Source: Breviolum minutum Mf 1.05b.01
Taxonomy: Eukaryota; Sar; Dinophyceae; Suessiales; Symbiodiniaceae
NCBI GenBank assembly: GCA_000507305.1
Contig: DF239025.1
Span: forward strand, 49,853-113,852
Direction: 5' to 3'
Length of the DNA: 64,000 nucleotides
Positions 48,490 through 61,034 of the stretch are shown here, piece by piece. The notes under the pieces are model-generated. The model was not told the origin of the DNA and did not search any database. It saw only the letters and a list, made by a program, of their open reading frames with translations. A program made the position numbers and the translations under genes. How positions within the stretch are numbered: the first letter of the stretch is position 1; each line of letters starts with the position of its first letter.

Positions 48490-48571
48490 TATATATCATT
48501 TTTGAAGTATAGGTGATAAGTTATAACCCATTTACTATAATCTTTTACTAACCTCCTGGGACATCCAAGTA
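48490..48571. repeat. Right half of the MITE (family R3) split by the large element
   Basis: It begins in a TA run, continues with AGTTATAACCCATTTACT and ends in CTGGGACATCCAAGTA, the mirror of the left half at 31072. Together the two halves rebuild one ordinary R3 copy of about 150 bp. Confidence 0.8.
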
Positions 48572-48924
48572 GCGTCATATGTTCAAAATTTCAAACTGTT
48601 CACGACTTCCAGCTCCATTTTTTACCAAAGGAATCATTCCTTAAGTTGGTGTTTGAAGCACCCAACTAGAAATATATGCGAACGTCAAATTGGATCATCT
48701 CTCCCAAAGTAGGCTTTAAAATTGCAAAAGATGTATATATATAAATATACATATTAGATATGTAAATATATATATATATATATATTTGAATACAACTTGA
48801 TACCCTCCCTGAAACTGCAAATTTGCCCCTGAAAATTCCAATGGTTGGTTCAAAATGTTCAAATGAAACCGTTGACAACGCCAAACGTGGACTGTATGCA
48901 TCGCTGGGCCAGGATCAGTCAATA

Positions 48925-49280
48925 GAAGAATAATGCCCGGGGATCCTGAAGCACCCCTCGCTGTTGCTTGGAAAACCGCACTCTGCGTTGGTGCTTGACC
49001 TTGATGAGTGACCCTTGTCGAGTCACCAGCGAGGACCCGCTGGAGCAATGCACGAGTGGGCATCTCAGTGAGTTTTGGGTTCTCCGTGTACCTCGCATTC
49101 TGGTTCTCGTTCATCCACACAACTCGGATCCATCATGCAAGCCAGTTCGCTGGCCAACCATCTCAGGTTGCCTCAGAATAGCTGCCTCATACTCTTGTCC
49201 ATCCAAGACGACGCTAAACTTCTTGGGGCCCTGCCTACTTTCAAGGGCAAACTTTTTCTTTCCAGGGACTTAAGTTGGTT
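48925..49280 (-). pseudogene. Exon-like island with frame change, unknown protein
   Basis: The minus strand first reads FALESRQGPKKFSVVLDG and ILRQPEMVGQRTGLHDGSEL, then must shift frame near 49120 to continue with MNENQNARYTENPKLTEMPT and RALLQRVLAGDSTRVTHQ. Both parts look like protein. A single indel or a decayed exon explains it. It sits only 350 bp right of the split MITE. Confidence 0.35.
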
Positions 49281-49760
49281 CAGGCACCCGCCCGGAGTTC
49301 TCTCCAAATTTCACCGAAAACGTTCAAACACCGAAACGGAGAACGTATTGGACCCCCCAAAATAAAAACAAACCTAAAACACCAAACACTCCCAAGGTAT
49401 GACTCGATATCTAAGGCTCACAAACATCATTCACCCAACAAACATCTGCGTCATGTGTCAACATGTCTTTTTCTCATCTCGCAAGCTTTTTGGACAAGCC
49501 AGGTGTGCTGGCACTTTGCAGGATGTTCCTACAAAGTTGGAGTTTTTTTCAACGAAAGGATGGGTTTGAAGGTGGGCAAGTAATGTTCCTATAGTGAAAT
49601 ATATTACCCCAAAAAAAATCTCATCTATAGTCAAAAAAAGTACCATTTCCAAGGAAGTCTTATCTTCCAACCATTGATTTTCAGGGGATATGTCATGTTT
49701 GTTTTCGGGAGAGTAAGTCAATGGAATTTGTAAGTTGGGGTATTCTGGTAGCTTGGGTTT

Positions 49761-49914
49761 CTTGGAGGATCATCCAGGACTCGTAAGTGGTTCATAACCA
49801 TGGTTAATGGGTCCCTTAAGTAGGGAATATAGTTCCCCTTCCAAATGGCCTAAATGGCTTACACATGGACGTTACGAAACACTTATATGCTAAATGGGAT
49901 GATGATCCTCCAAG
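49761..49914. repeat. MITE-like palindrome, family R4
   Basis: CTTGGAGGATCATCC at the left and GGGATGATGATCCTCCAAG at the right. Confidence 0.7.
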
Positions 49915-50382
49915 TTGGGAAGAGATTGACAAGATTCATACTTCATCATTCCTTATCATACACCACAGAATCCATACCTGCTACGCAAATTGCTCTATTT
50001 CTTTACTCTGAATTGCAGGAATTTTTGGAAGGAGATTCCTCTTCCTAAACTACCAATTTTGGGTGACCGGACCGCTGAGGTTGCTATAAATTTTTGAATC
50101 GACTGAATGGTTGGAGCAAGTTCCGCCCACCCAATAGTGATCTGTCGTCCCCCCTGGCAGAAAGTAACTATACTATACCCATTAAAATGTTATTGGTTTT
50201 TGGGCGTTATAGTTCAATTTTTCAGTTTGGGATAAAAGCCAAACGAATCATTTCAAACAAAAACATATCCACCACGCCACCACCGGAAATTCCGTCGCGG
50301 TTTCGGTCTACTTAGATGGATCCATCAAATAGATCCATCCGATTAGATCCCACAACTAAAACACGGCGTTCACTCACTCATC

Positions 50383-50482
50383 GGCAAGGGTGGAAGACCA
50401 CGTGCTTCGCGTGCTTCCGTGGAACTGCGAAGCAAATTGGCCTGCGTGGAGCAGGATGCTTGTCGAAGGATCTGGCAGTGTG
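50383..50482 (+). CDS. Exon-like island, unknown protein
   Basis: GC-rich. Reads GGRPRASRASVELRSKLACV then EQDACRRIWQCE and a donor GTTCTT. Short. Acceptor uncertain. Unrecognised. Confidence 0.3.
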
Positions 50483-51170
50483 AGGTTCTTCCAGCCAGTT
50501 GAGGTAGTTGTAAATCTCCCCTTGTTATTCTTCAAGTAGAGATGGAAGGGGATACAGGCCGCTCCAGTGTTTGAGTCACAATAATCACATGAAACAATGG
50601 GTTGTTAAGGTTCAGAACTCTCATTTCATTGACAAAATATGAGTGTTTTTTCATCAACCCTATAATTTTGATTGAAGATACCCAGGTCCACTGCTCCACT
50701 CAATGTACAGTATGATATATCTACATAAATTTGGATAATATGTTTTTAATGGTGGGTATAATTTGGGTTGTTGTCGGTATCAGTTTACCTGTCCAACAAA
50801 AAGATGACCCCATACAACAAGTCTTCTGGCCCTCTTTGCAAAATATGTGACCGTCAGATTGGATCATGAAGTCCCACTAAGGTTACGAGGGACAAAAGTT
50901 TCAACAAAAATCGGAATGAAACCACCGCCTAAGATATTAATGTGTTCTGTGATTTGCGGATGACCCATAAAAAAACAAAAAATGATGTAAACATGACCAT
51001 AAACAAATCGATTACAGTAAATCGATTAAACCCTATATAGACATCCAGTGATACCTATTGAGTTTGCTTTTATCTGCATGGTTTTTGGGTATGATTTTTT
51101 CCGGCCAAAAAAAAACAACTCTTCGCCAGGTGTTTGGATATCTGGGGAAAGTGTATATCTTTCACTCACT

Positions 51171-51455
51171 ACATGGAGGATCATCCCAGGACGGACGTAA
51201 GTGGTTAATAACCATGATGATCATAAGTCCCCAAAAAGATCGGGTCAACAGTTGTTCCCCTTCCAAATGGCCATGAACATGGCTTATTAAACGGAGGTGA
51301 TCCTAAACATTGAGCCAAGTCCTGGGATAATCCTTCAAATATTTCATCAACTCCAGCAACTATAAGTTTTAGACCTACTAAATCCACTTAGGATGGCTTA
51401 TTAAACGGAGGTTCTTACTAACCACTTGAGGTCCGTCCTGGGATGATCCTCCAAG
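51171..51455. repeat. Long R4 element with extended perfect ends
   Basis: About 285 bp. The left end GGAGGATCATCCCAGGACGG is answered at the right by CCGTCCTGGGATGATCCTCC, exact over 20 bases. The sequence GGCTTATTAAACGGAGGT occurs twice inside. It is the best-kept R4 copy here. Confidence 0.75.
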
Positions 51456-51594
51456 GATCAAAAATACCTTGAAGGTCCCGAAAAGTCGACCAAACCTTTA
51501 GTGGCTTGGATGGTGCCATGGCTTCCCAGGATTCCCAGCATACCAATTGGGACAACAGTTGGGTCAACCTGGACTTGCCTATCCCATTACGGAT

Positions 51595-51683
51595 CCATGG
51601 GACTGGTATATTTACCTACATGGATGGTTGATTTTTATGGTAAATGTAGGTATATATACCATGGATCCTGTGGGTGTGGTAAA
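51595..51683. repeat. Repeat family R11
   Basis: CATGGGACTGGTATATTTAC at the left and a mirror GTATATATACCATGG at the right. Related copies lie at 14441-14540 and 60063-60181. Confidence 0.55.
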
Positions 51684-52230
51684 TATTACAACTTCCTGAA
51701 ATTTACCATACGTAGAGATGTCCATGGTACTTTGGAGAAAAAAACACCATTTACTGTATAAGTAGGTTGTAAGTCATGGGTTAGAATATAAACCAACTCA
51801 CTAACCAGTTACTAACTTCCGTTGACATTGTAGGAGATACCAAACATGATGTTTTCTTGTACGGTACCTCCTTTACAAACAAGGCTATTTTGGGTACCTC
51901 TGCGAAATTTCATAGGGGGTATGTCATCCCCAATAAGTTTTGATCAGGTCTTTTCCCATTGCTTTTTTAGCTGAGCAAATTTTGACACCTCAGACTTTTC
52001 CGCTATTTTTTCGCCGAACAAATTTCCCCCCAACACACCTTGTACCTGTCGATCCATTCTCGTCGTACCTCGAAAAAGATCTCCGAGAAGTTGAGGTGAA
52101 GAGTGTTTCATGATGAACAGTTACATCGAAAATACCCACAAATTAATGATGAACTGAAATTCACACATAGATCCCCAAGACCCCAAGACTAGAGGTTGAA
52201 CTTTTACTGCGTGAAACATCTGTCAAACCC

Positions 52231-52241
52231 CCCCCCCCCGC
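52231..52241. repeat. Poly-C run
   Basis: Ten to eleven consecutive C. A likely site of length error. Confidence 0.6.
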
Positions 52242-52316
52242 CAAAAAAAGGGGCTGGCAGTTCGGGTATACATAAGATGTGATTTCTTAGGTGCATTTCA
52301 GGAACATTTGCTGAAG

Positions 52317-52432
52317 CCCTAGGGATCCAATCACCTTCTCAAATGATAATTCGGGTGCATAATCACCTCCTCAACAAGGTATTTTGGTTCCATTACCATT
52401 CTCAGGTTCGGTGATTGGATCCCTAGGGGAAG
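52317..52432. repeat. Repeat family R12
   Basis: CCCTAGGGATCCAATCACC at the left and GGTGATTGGATCCCTAGGGG at the right. A degenerate copy lies at 21898-22012. Confidence 0.65.
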
Positions 52433-53499
52433 TTTGATTGGCTTATCACTTTATGCATGAAGTTCCCCTTCCAACATCCCGAAGATGAACCCTCCAAAAC
52501 CTCACCTTGTAGTAGTCGAACTGTCGCGTTCGGTCGAGCCATTTCAGCTCCTGGAACACGCAAGAAACTTTTGGGAAAAAAACATAAATCATCTGGGCAA
52601 ATTATGAAACAAATTATAATTCCTGAACCTGCACTAAATGCACTAAGGACAATTATAAGTTTTTTTTGGGAGATTCCCCTACTAAACCACCATTAGGGAG
52701 CTTCCCCTCCGTTGAGGTCGCCGGTTTTTCCATGTTTTTTCCTTACATCCACTGGGTGAATGGCTAGTTGTGCATAATCAGTTTGATATTCTCCATTTAT
52801 CTGGCCAAGTTGTTATACTTCGTAAACCTGAATTGAGCAATGAAAAAAAAAACAACAGTTGTTTAGGGGCAAATAGATGCATATAGGGGATGAGAAACTA
52901 CAATAAATGTATTATAAGGATCCGTATTTTTCACGACCCGGATTCCATGGAAAGTATACCGGGGTTTTTGTGGCCTTGGCGGCTCAATTGTTTGGTACCA
53001 CCATTTTTTGGGGGGAAGATTCACGGAAGATTTCTTCAGGTTCCAAACCATGAATTCCGAACAACTCGTCGGGTAGCAACAGCCCACCGATTTTTTTTGC
53101 ACTGCGCAGGGATGATACCCGGGGCCCGGTTGTCAATGCTAAGTGGTTTTAAAATAGAAGTTCTGAAAAAAAAAACTATTAACCACATTCAAAGTCCAAA
53201 AAACCTATGAATTAAATGGCATTTTTGAAACCGCCACTACTTGTTGCAGGGATTGATAATCAACAATCACATGTATTCTTCAATGGTCTTTGAATTAGAG
53301 GGTCTATAAACATTCAATTACCTTGTAAGAAGAGGCTATTGAACTCCGAAATCATGCCTCATAACAAACAATGTCAATGGATGTCAGGAGATATCTTTTT
53401 CATGAGAAATCTTTTAAAAAAACACATCTGGCCAAATTAGAATATTTCACCAACCCAGATTTCCCTAAAATAAGGGGATTTCGGATTTCCCTTACTAAG

Positions 53500-53550
53500 C
53501 CACCATTTGGGGGCCCAGGTCGTGTGAGGTCGCTATAAATTTGACCAGAA
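53500..53550. repeat. Shared repeat end, first copy
   Basis: The sequence around GGGGGCCCAGGTCGTGTGAG and GTCGCTATAA recurs at 56560-56595. Weaker relatives occur near 50045 and 52690. It marks another dispersed repeat whose second end I could not place. Confidence 0.5.
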
Positions 53551-53972
53551 ACATACAACGGAACCACTCATCCAATCCGCTCATCCAACCCCAAATCTGC
53601 CCAAAAACACACACACCAAACTCAACCGTCCTTGCGATGGAACATCCGACTGGAGGCACATAAATATGGCGACCATTCCTTCTGCATTTGCGGATTGACC
53701 TAAAACGACGATTCAGTTTCCCCAACGGCACAAGTTGTGGACTCTTGGTTCAAAGAAAAAAACGGTTGCACAACACGAACAGATATAGCCATATATACTT
53801 GTATAATTGATCTTAAGCAAGATGGGTATCTTCGTGCATAGCAATGAAAAAAGAATAACAACACACATATGCATCATCTTACCTGCTGAGTGAAAACCCT
53901 GGGAAGAAAAGGGGAAACACTTTAAAGTCTTCAACAACCTCTAAGCATATTCGAAGCAATCAATGATGGGCT

Positions 53973-54084
53973 ACTTAGATTTGCTTGTTTGATGCTTGAA
54001 AAAAGTTTCAAACATATTCTTCCAAAGGGCGATGTACCATGGTAGAATCCGCAAAATATCACCAAAAAAACGAATCCAAGTAAT
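53973..54084. repeat. Repeat family R7, complete
   Basis: TACTTAGATTTGCTTG at the left, GAATCCAAGTAA at the right, CATGGTAGAATCCGC in the middle. A related piece is at 58520-58640. Confidence 0.65.
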
Positions 54085-54683
54085 TCATTGCAGAAAAGTT
54101 CCTTGAATGATGGGCCATATCAGGAAGAATCCCGGAAGTATGGGAATAGTAGGGGAAGGAGGTCCCACTGTTGAAGGGTGCCTGGAGACATATTTAAAAC
54201 TTATTTGCACCACGCAAAAAATAAACTTACTTTCCATTATCCTGATGTTTTAATTAGGATCCTTAAAATGGTTTGTGAAATAATCCCATGATATATATAT
54301 GGGTAGTTTTCCATCCCCTATATACACTAAACAACCAGGAGCCCGCCTTTTTGTTCCTTTCTCAATGTGGCCAAGAAACTCGTTTTTGTTGTAAGGCTAA
54401 TCGCATATCAGCTGACATGGTCCTTGGAACCTTTCAGCGGAAGGTCGCTCGTCAGAGAGAGGATGTGACCTACCTCTCAAGGGGTGGCCTTTGCCTCAAA
54501 CATGGGTCAAAAAATAGCCACATTCATGGAAAAATGTAGGCAATTGTTTTCCATCCCATGGAGTATCTGGGTTTAGGAAAAACTCCATAATCATTACTGA
54601 ACACCCCCTACGTGGCCATGCAAAAAATTGCGGCCCTGTATAAACAGGGTGGATGAATCACCCGCTTGTTTTCGTGATAAGGG

Positions 54684-54815
54684 TACTTGGATGTCCCGTT
54701 GGAAGTTGGATCAATGGTTATAGGATCAATTGGTTATAACCGACTTCTAAATAGGATATATTAGGGTTATAACCCACTTGCTAACCTTTTACTGACTTTG
54801 TGGGACATCCAAGTA
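54684..54815. repeat. MITE-like palindrome, family R3, intact
   Basis: Intact copy with ends TACTTGGATGTCCCG and TGTGGGACATCCAAGTA, and a central TATATTAGGGTTATAACCC. It is the closest intact match to the copy split by the large element. Confidence 0.75.
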
Positions 54816-55655
54816 TGTCATGGATTGTCATGGTATTTCCCTAGCGCTGGGCTGCCATTATTGCATCACCTGGTGGATAGGTACCTGATCCCCCCACTAC
54901 ACACATCTTTGGGTTTTCCCTGGGGCTGTTGTTCCAATTCTCTGCGTCATCTACTTCCCTAAATGCCTCGTGTTGATGGCAGAAATCAGGCGAACCAGCT
55001 GAAACTATATAAAATATATAATTCTTGTTCCATTACACATTGGAAACTTATCATGGGACCCAAAAATGGAGGTTTGGAAGATAATATTCCTTTTGAATTG
55101 GGTGATTTTTTCCATGTTAATTTTCCAGGGTGTAAAAACACAAGTTTCTCTAGCCTTTAATTGGTGCCTGCCCTCCGGATTTCTGTTCATCAACAAATAT
55201 GATCAACAGCACCAGGAGGAGGAAGTAAAGATCAACCCCTTCATCCATAATCAGATTTCTGCCTGCCCCAAACACTGCTCCCATGAGATGGGAACATTGT
55301 GCCTTACATTTTTGGAATTTGTGTAGCCATGGCTTTGGCAAAAAATGTACCGTAGTCGACATCCCTACATCCACCACCATCAGAAAAAACAAAAACGAAC
55401 TGCAGGCGATTTCATCCACCTTGTTGTAGATGTAGATCCGATGAAACCATTCCTGTAGAAAAAAACGTGAACAAAACAACAAGGAGTAGGATGAGGAACG
55501 TTCAAACAAAACCCTGACATGACATTCCATGAGTCATGCTGACTGGTTAATAGCCCAAGTTACAGTAGTTACCTACATTTACCATGATTTACCATTTACC
55601 AAATTTATGTATACCATACATTGAGTGTCTGGGTACGGATCCTTGTAGTGGCTTA

Positions 55656-55752
55656 CTGGTTGGTGGTTTCAACCCATCTAAAAAATATTAAGATTGGATA
55701 TGTTTCCCTAAATAGGGGTGAACAAATAAACATATTTGAAACCACCACCAAG
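55656..55752. repeat. MITE-like repeat, family R2
   Basis: CTGGTTGGTGGTTTCAACCC to TTTGAAACCACCACCAAGG. Confidence 0.7.
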
Positions 55753-55993
55753 GTATCCGATGTTTTTTCCCGAAAATGAAGGTTTAGCACTCCAGACCAG
55801 GGTGAGTGACAACGAGCCAGAGCCAAAGAAACATCATTCCCACTTGACGAATGAAGTGCCATGGTGAGCAATTGATTCAAAAATATGTGAAAGAAGTACC
55901 AGTTGTAGATGGGAGAAGTTTCAATTGATCTGGGAAACCTTTGGGCATCATCCAAAAAATGGAGTGAAACATTGAAATAATGCTTGAAACACC

Positions 55994-56116
55994 TACTGGG
56001 ATGTCCATGGTACTTAGTAAATGGATTGTAACCCCTATACTAACAGGATACGAGTCCCGTAAATGGGTTATAAACCAACTTACTAAACAGTTGCTGCTTC
56101 CATGGACACCGTAGTA
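55994..56116. repeat. MITE-like palindrome, R3 variant
   Basis: Variant ends TACTGGGATGTCCATGG and CCATGGACACCGTAGTA, with the same GGGTTATAA core as R3. Confidence 0.6.
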
Positions 56117-56559
56117 TTAACCACCAATCTGACTGCGATGATGATCCTCCAAGTATACCATCCCATGGATCCTATAAATATGACACCTTTTAAATGGTTC
56201 CTTAAGGGTGTCAATTCACCATCCCTTAGGGTTTAATTGGCACCCTTTGGAAGATGCTGGTAGGAAGTCACACCAAAAAACATCCCATCTTTTGATCGAT
56301 TTTCGGCCTCTAGTGTGTACTGCCGCACACGAATGGTGAAGCGATTCCTGCGGTGATAACAAAATCCCCGAGTAGCCAACCAGGTGCAAATTTTTAATAT
56401 GTCATATCTCTGACTGATATGTGTTCCAAAAAGGGATCCAAGGATGGTATATTTATCTTCAAATACTATACAAATCAACCAAATCTGGCCAAATGGTAAT
56501 ATTTCACAAGCCTAGGGGTTTTTCTGAAATAAGAGGATTTTCCTTACTAAACCACCATT

Positions 56560-56950
56560 TGGGGGCCCAGGTCGTGTGAGGTCGCTATAATTTGACCTTT
56601 TCCTCTGCACGGGGAAACCCCCCCTGCCCAGCATGGCGAAGCAGAGGCCAATGTCAATGTTCCATGCGTTCCTGGAAGCGCTGCCTTCCGTGTAATGCTC
56701 AGCACTTGAGCTCCATAGGCACTACATTGATCATAGCCGGAACCATTGCAAGTCCCCCACATTGTGTGGGAGAAAGTTGGACGTCTCCCTCGGCGGCCTC
56801 ACCAAGCGCACTTTCACTGCAAAGTCCGATCTGCCGTGAAGCGATGAAGTCGAAAGCAGGGTGCCAGCGTCACCAGCGCACCCGCCAGCCCTGTGTTCCC
56901 CAATGGAACGACCAGCCGCCTACACGTAGCGCTGAATGGTATGGGACGCT
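56560..56950. other. GC-rich island next to the second copy of that repeat end
   Basis: Open on both strands. One plus frame reads GETPPAQHGEAEANVNVPCV before a possible donor, and another is open for 120 codons. Coding is likely somewhere here, but strand and frame cannot be fixed. Confidence 0.3.
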
Positions 56951-57217
56951 ATAGTTTGACCAAATGGAAAAGCGAAACATCGACATGGTTTGCCGTGCTT
57001 TCAACAATGGGTACTGAGATGTGCACTAAGTAGGCTAGACACTTAGTGCATTTTCCAAACGCATTACATCATACGAAGTTTCAGCCGGGAAACACCAGTA
57101 CTATTTTCAGGTACTGCAGTTGTGGGCAATCATCTTAGATCACATTCCCGGGAACGTAACTGTGACATCGCCAGGGTACCTAAGGTCGTAGAGTATTTTG
57201 CTAAAGGTTCATGTTCT

Positions 57218-57328
57218 CTAGTTGGTGGGTTGAACCAACTGGATCTGAAAAATATGCTCGTCAACTGGGATCATTTCCCCAAGGATCCGGGGTGAAAATA
57301 AACAAACATAGTTGTAACCACCACCTAG
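57218..57328. repeat. MITE-like repeat, family R2
   Basis: CTAGTTGGTGGGTTGAACC to GTAACCACCACCTAG. A degenerate relative follows at 58020-58128 and another copy lies at 59732-59822. Confidence 0.7.
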
Positions 57329-57730
57329 TTCCCTTTTAAATCAATTTCACAACAAGCACGTGGAAAAAAAAAACGCATCATGTTGAAGGCACTTTTGTCA
57401 AAGGGTGATGAACCTCGCAACTTTGAATCAAAACCCCCGAGGTATAACTGGAAGATTTTGGAAACAGGCGAACTGCTATGTGTCCTCTTCAAACATCACA
57501 AATCCTTTTATTTGCATAAGGTGGTTGGATAAAGTAAACACATATAATTATGTCCCTCCAATGGTGGTTTAATATTTTAATGGTGATGGAAACCATGGTA
57601 CAAAATCAACAAAATCACCTCAAACCAATCCAAGTCTATGTCCTCCTTAACCATAACAAATACAGTACGTGAAGTGCACTCATGTGAAGGCCCCTCCGGG
57701 TTGATCTTTAAAGCAAACCCTATTGAACAC

Positions 57731-57830
57731 ACCCCAGGAAACTAACATGTCCCCCAAAAAGGAGCCATTTCAAAAGGAAAGTAGTCTTCCAACCTCTATT
57801 TTTCAGGGGACACGTTAGTTTTCGGGGGAG
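57731..57830. repeat. MITE-like palindrome, family R6
   Basis: CCCCAGGAAACTAACATGTC at the left, GACACGTTAGTTTTCGGGGG at the right. A shorter relative lies at 59272-59352. Confidence 0.6.
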
Positions 57831-58649
57831 TATGCAAAAACCAAAATCTCTAATGGCTGAGTGGAGTATCTTCAACAAAATACCCTCTCTAAAGTAGGGT
57901 TTTGACAGGCCAAAATCGACCCTGGAGGATCCCATGGAGGTCAGTTTTCACCTCTGAATTCAGGTCACTCAAAAATGAAACACCCTTTAAAAGATCACAA
58001 GAGCTTATGAACCTGGAAATCAAGGTTGCCCCAAGCACTTCAAAAAGATGCTGCAAGTCAAATTGTACCATTTCCCCAAAATTTCCGGTTATAAATCTTT
58101 GAAAAATAATGTGAATCCACCACCTAGATATGTGTCATGTCCTCCTTTCAAAAATACCTCACCAAAAAAATCACATGTGGAACAAAACAAAGACCAAGCG
58201 ATGTTCCATCATTTTAGGTGTCTTGTAAGGGTGATTTTGATACACAAAAAGGATCAAAAAGGGACCTAGTGAACAAAAACAACACTTCTATGATACACTA
58301 TATATATAATATATATATATATATACATGTATATGTCATCCCAACTTCCACTATCTACCATGATTTTTCCTTTCCTGGACCCTTAAGTAATATGCTCTAG
58401 TCTTCCAGTTACCTGCTGAGGTGAAAGGTCTTTTGGTAGTGGGTTTTCAGGTTCCAATTACCTCCTCACGTGGAAGGTGTTTGGAAGCCTCCGGGTATAG
58501 ATTGAAAGCGGTCACTTACAATTGCTTTTTTGATGCTGGGAACAAGTTCCAAACATATTCTCCCCAAATGATGGTTTAATGATTTAATGATGATTTATCA
58601 TGGTAGAATCCGTAGAAAATCACCGTAACACAAATCCGGGCAGGAGATA

Positions 58650-58794
58650 CTTGGAGGATCATCCCAGTTACCAAGTGGTTAATAACCATGGATAGTAAGT
58701 CCCCTAAGTAGGGTTATTCCCATTCCAAAATGGGCTTTTCATAGCTTGTAAATAGGGGTTACTAACCAGTTACTAACTGGGATGATCCTCCAAG
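58650..58794. repeat. MITE-like palindrome, family R4
   Basis: CTTGGAGGATCATCCCAGTTA at the left shortens to its mirror AACTGGGATGATCCTCCAAG at the right; complete. Confidence 0.75.
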
Positions 58795-60198
58795 GGAAGT
58801 ATTGCAGATCAAAAATCAGTCAACACAACCCAATTGGCAGTATTTTACCACTTAAATATACCACTTATATATTGCCAATTGGGGGATTATATATCACCTA
58901 CCACCTATTAAGGGAACCAGGAAACTCCATTGATCAGTCAACACTGAACCAAAAATACCCGACCGATTTCCCTCGTCCTGGGACCCCTGGTGATGCCATA
59001 CCTCCCTCGAGAGTGTTTCCGTAGGCTCTTCACATAGAACCTGGTTCACCAAACAAAACCATGGAAAATGAAGGTTTTACACCCCCAAAATATGGGTTAT
59101 AACCTCTAAACATGAAGGTTTTGGGTTCCCATGGTGTATGGTATATTTTACCAAAGTTTACCATGACTTTTCAAACAAATTAACCAAATGGATGTAAATT
59201 ATACCATACATTGAGTGTCATTTTTGGGGTGTTGGCTCATTTTTTGGGAATTTAATATTTACCTTAACCTCCAGGAAACTAACATATCCCACTTTGGGAA
59301 AAGGAAAATCATCTTCAAAAGTGCCTGCGGTCTGTTAGTTCCCAGGAAGGCACATACACTTACCACAGAAGTCCAAAGGCCATTTAAATAACATGGGCTT
59401 TCACGAAAGCATGGCTTTTCACGAAAGACTCGCCTTTTGCGAAATTTGAACCATCCAAAGTTGGGGACTATTATTCTAATAGTCTTTGACTTCCAGGGTT
59501 TACCTGCATTTGCTATAAAGTTATCCAAATGTAGGTAAATATACCATACCTTGAGCGTTTGCATTTTTTTTGGGCGGAAAGAGGTAGACCGAACCCCACT
59601 TTAAGTAGCCAGAGCTAATGTCCCGGTATAAGATGAATGACATTAAGATAATGTAAAATCTGCGTACCATGGGTGTGGGTACGGTGCCGGGTTGTTCCCG
59701 CATATATTTGGACACATCCGATACATGTCATCTAGGTAGTGGTTTTAAAAATAGTAGGCATAATTTGGAGTCTTCCCCCAAAGAGGGGCGAAAAATCATA
59801 AATATTTGAAACCAACACCAAGATTTTAGTAGTTGGTAACCAAATGGAAGCATGATGTTTTTCAAGGGGGGAGGACTCTTACAGTAGAGGTTTCTTCCTT
59901 TCAACCCCTTCCAACCCATCCAATCCCCTTCAAAATTGGCCCCTAATGGTTATAAATAGACTTATGGGACCCCTATAAATGGTCAATATTAAAAGGGGCT
60001 CACTGTCTTTCTTTTCACCCCTATAAGTGGAGTTACAAAACCCTACCCCCAAACACGGACCAATGGGACTGTTCTATTTACCGGAATTTACGCCATAAAC
60101 TACCCAAATGCGGGCTAGTTATACCATCCATGTAACCAAACCAATCAACCATCCATGTAGGTAAATAGACCAGTCCCATTAAGTGGACCTGGGCCACG

Positions 60199-60325
60199 TA
60201 GAGGATCATCCCACTTTGTAAGTTGTTAGGATCACCCCCATTTGCCATTTGGGAGGGGTCCCACAACCCGATCCTTAGGGGATAACAACTAACCTTGCTT
60301 ACCAGTCCTGGGATGATCCTCAAAT
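60199..60325. repeat. MITE-like repeat, family R4
   Basis: TAGAGGATCATCCCA at the left and CTGGGATGATCCTCAAA at the right. A more degenerate copy is at 62901-63045. Confidence 0.6.
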
Positions 60326-60429
60326 ACTTATACCTCAAACACTGGGGAAGATGGTATGAGGCGCCATCGTTTTTCATGCTGCGCATCCTTTTGGAGCAAG
60401 TGGTCAGTTTCTTATAAACCTAGATGCCC

Positions 60430-60790
60430 TTAATTCTGACGGTGGCTCATACATAAATAAATATCTTCGGTGGCCCAGTACTTGAGCAATTCAGCAAGGC
60501 AACAGAACCTTATGTTTCGACAAAGCACCCACATTGCACAAACGAAGCTCTTGCCGTTGTTCAAAAGGACCTTGCCGTCCACGTCAAGCCTGCAGTTCTG
60601 CTGCAAGAACACTTGGACCCTTCAGGGTCGTCCTGCCGTAGCAGTCTGGCAAGGAGCGGATGAGCTCGTTCACCACGGCAGGCTGGTGTGAACGCCATCC
60701 ACTCTCCTCACGGACTGAAATCTCATCGAGCTCCAGCCGGAATCCCCCGACTTTTCGGGGCTCTCCGCAAAAACCCAAGGTATTTACCAA
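60430..60790 (-). pseudogene. Gene fragment with one frameshift, unknown protein
   Basis: The minus strand reads GGFRLELDEISVREESGWRS and PAVVNELIRSLPDCYGRTTL, then stops unless the frame shifts by one base near 60610. After the shift it continues LQQNCRLDVDGKVLLNNG and IRFCCLAELLKYWATEDIY. Both halves look strongly coding, so this is one exon with an indel (assembly error or decay). Family not recognised. Confidence 0.45.
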
Positions 60791-61034
60791 CAAAAAGGTC
60801 AAACCATGTAGGTGTTTGGGGGTGCCCATGGTATATACCCTTCTATCTCTACTTGAAGAGAATCCTCCAGTCATACCGAACCTGAGGAGATGTCGAGTCT
60901 GGAAGCCCTAGAGCTTGGTATTAGTTGCCCATGGTGGGTTTTAGGCTGCCAAGCTACCCGAAACCCGGCTGAGGATCATAGATGTAGGTCCTTGCCAAGT
61001 CCCAGCCACGCCTCGGAGGTTTCCGGTAGATAGC

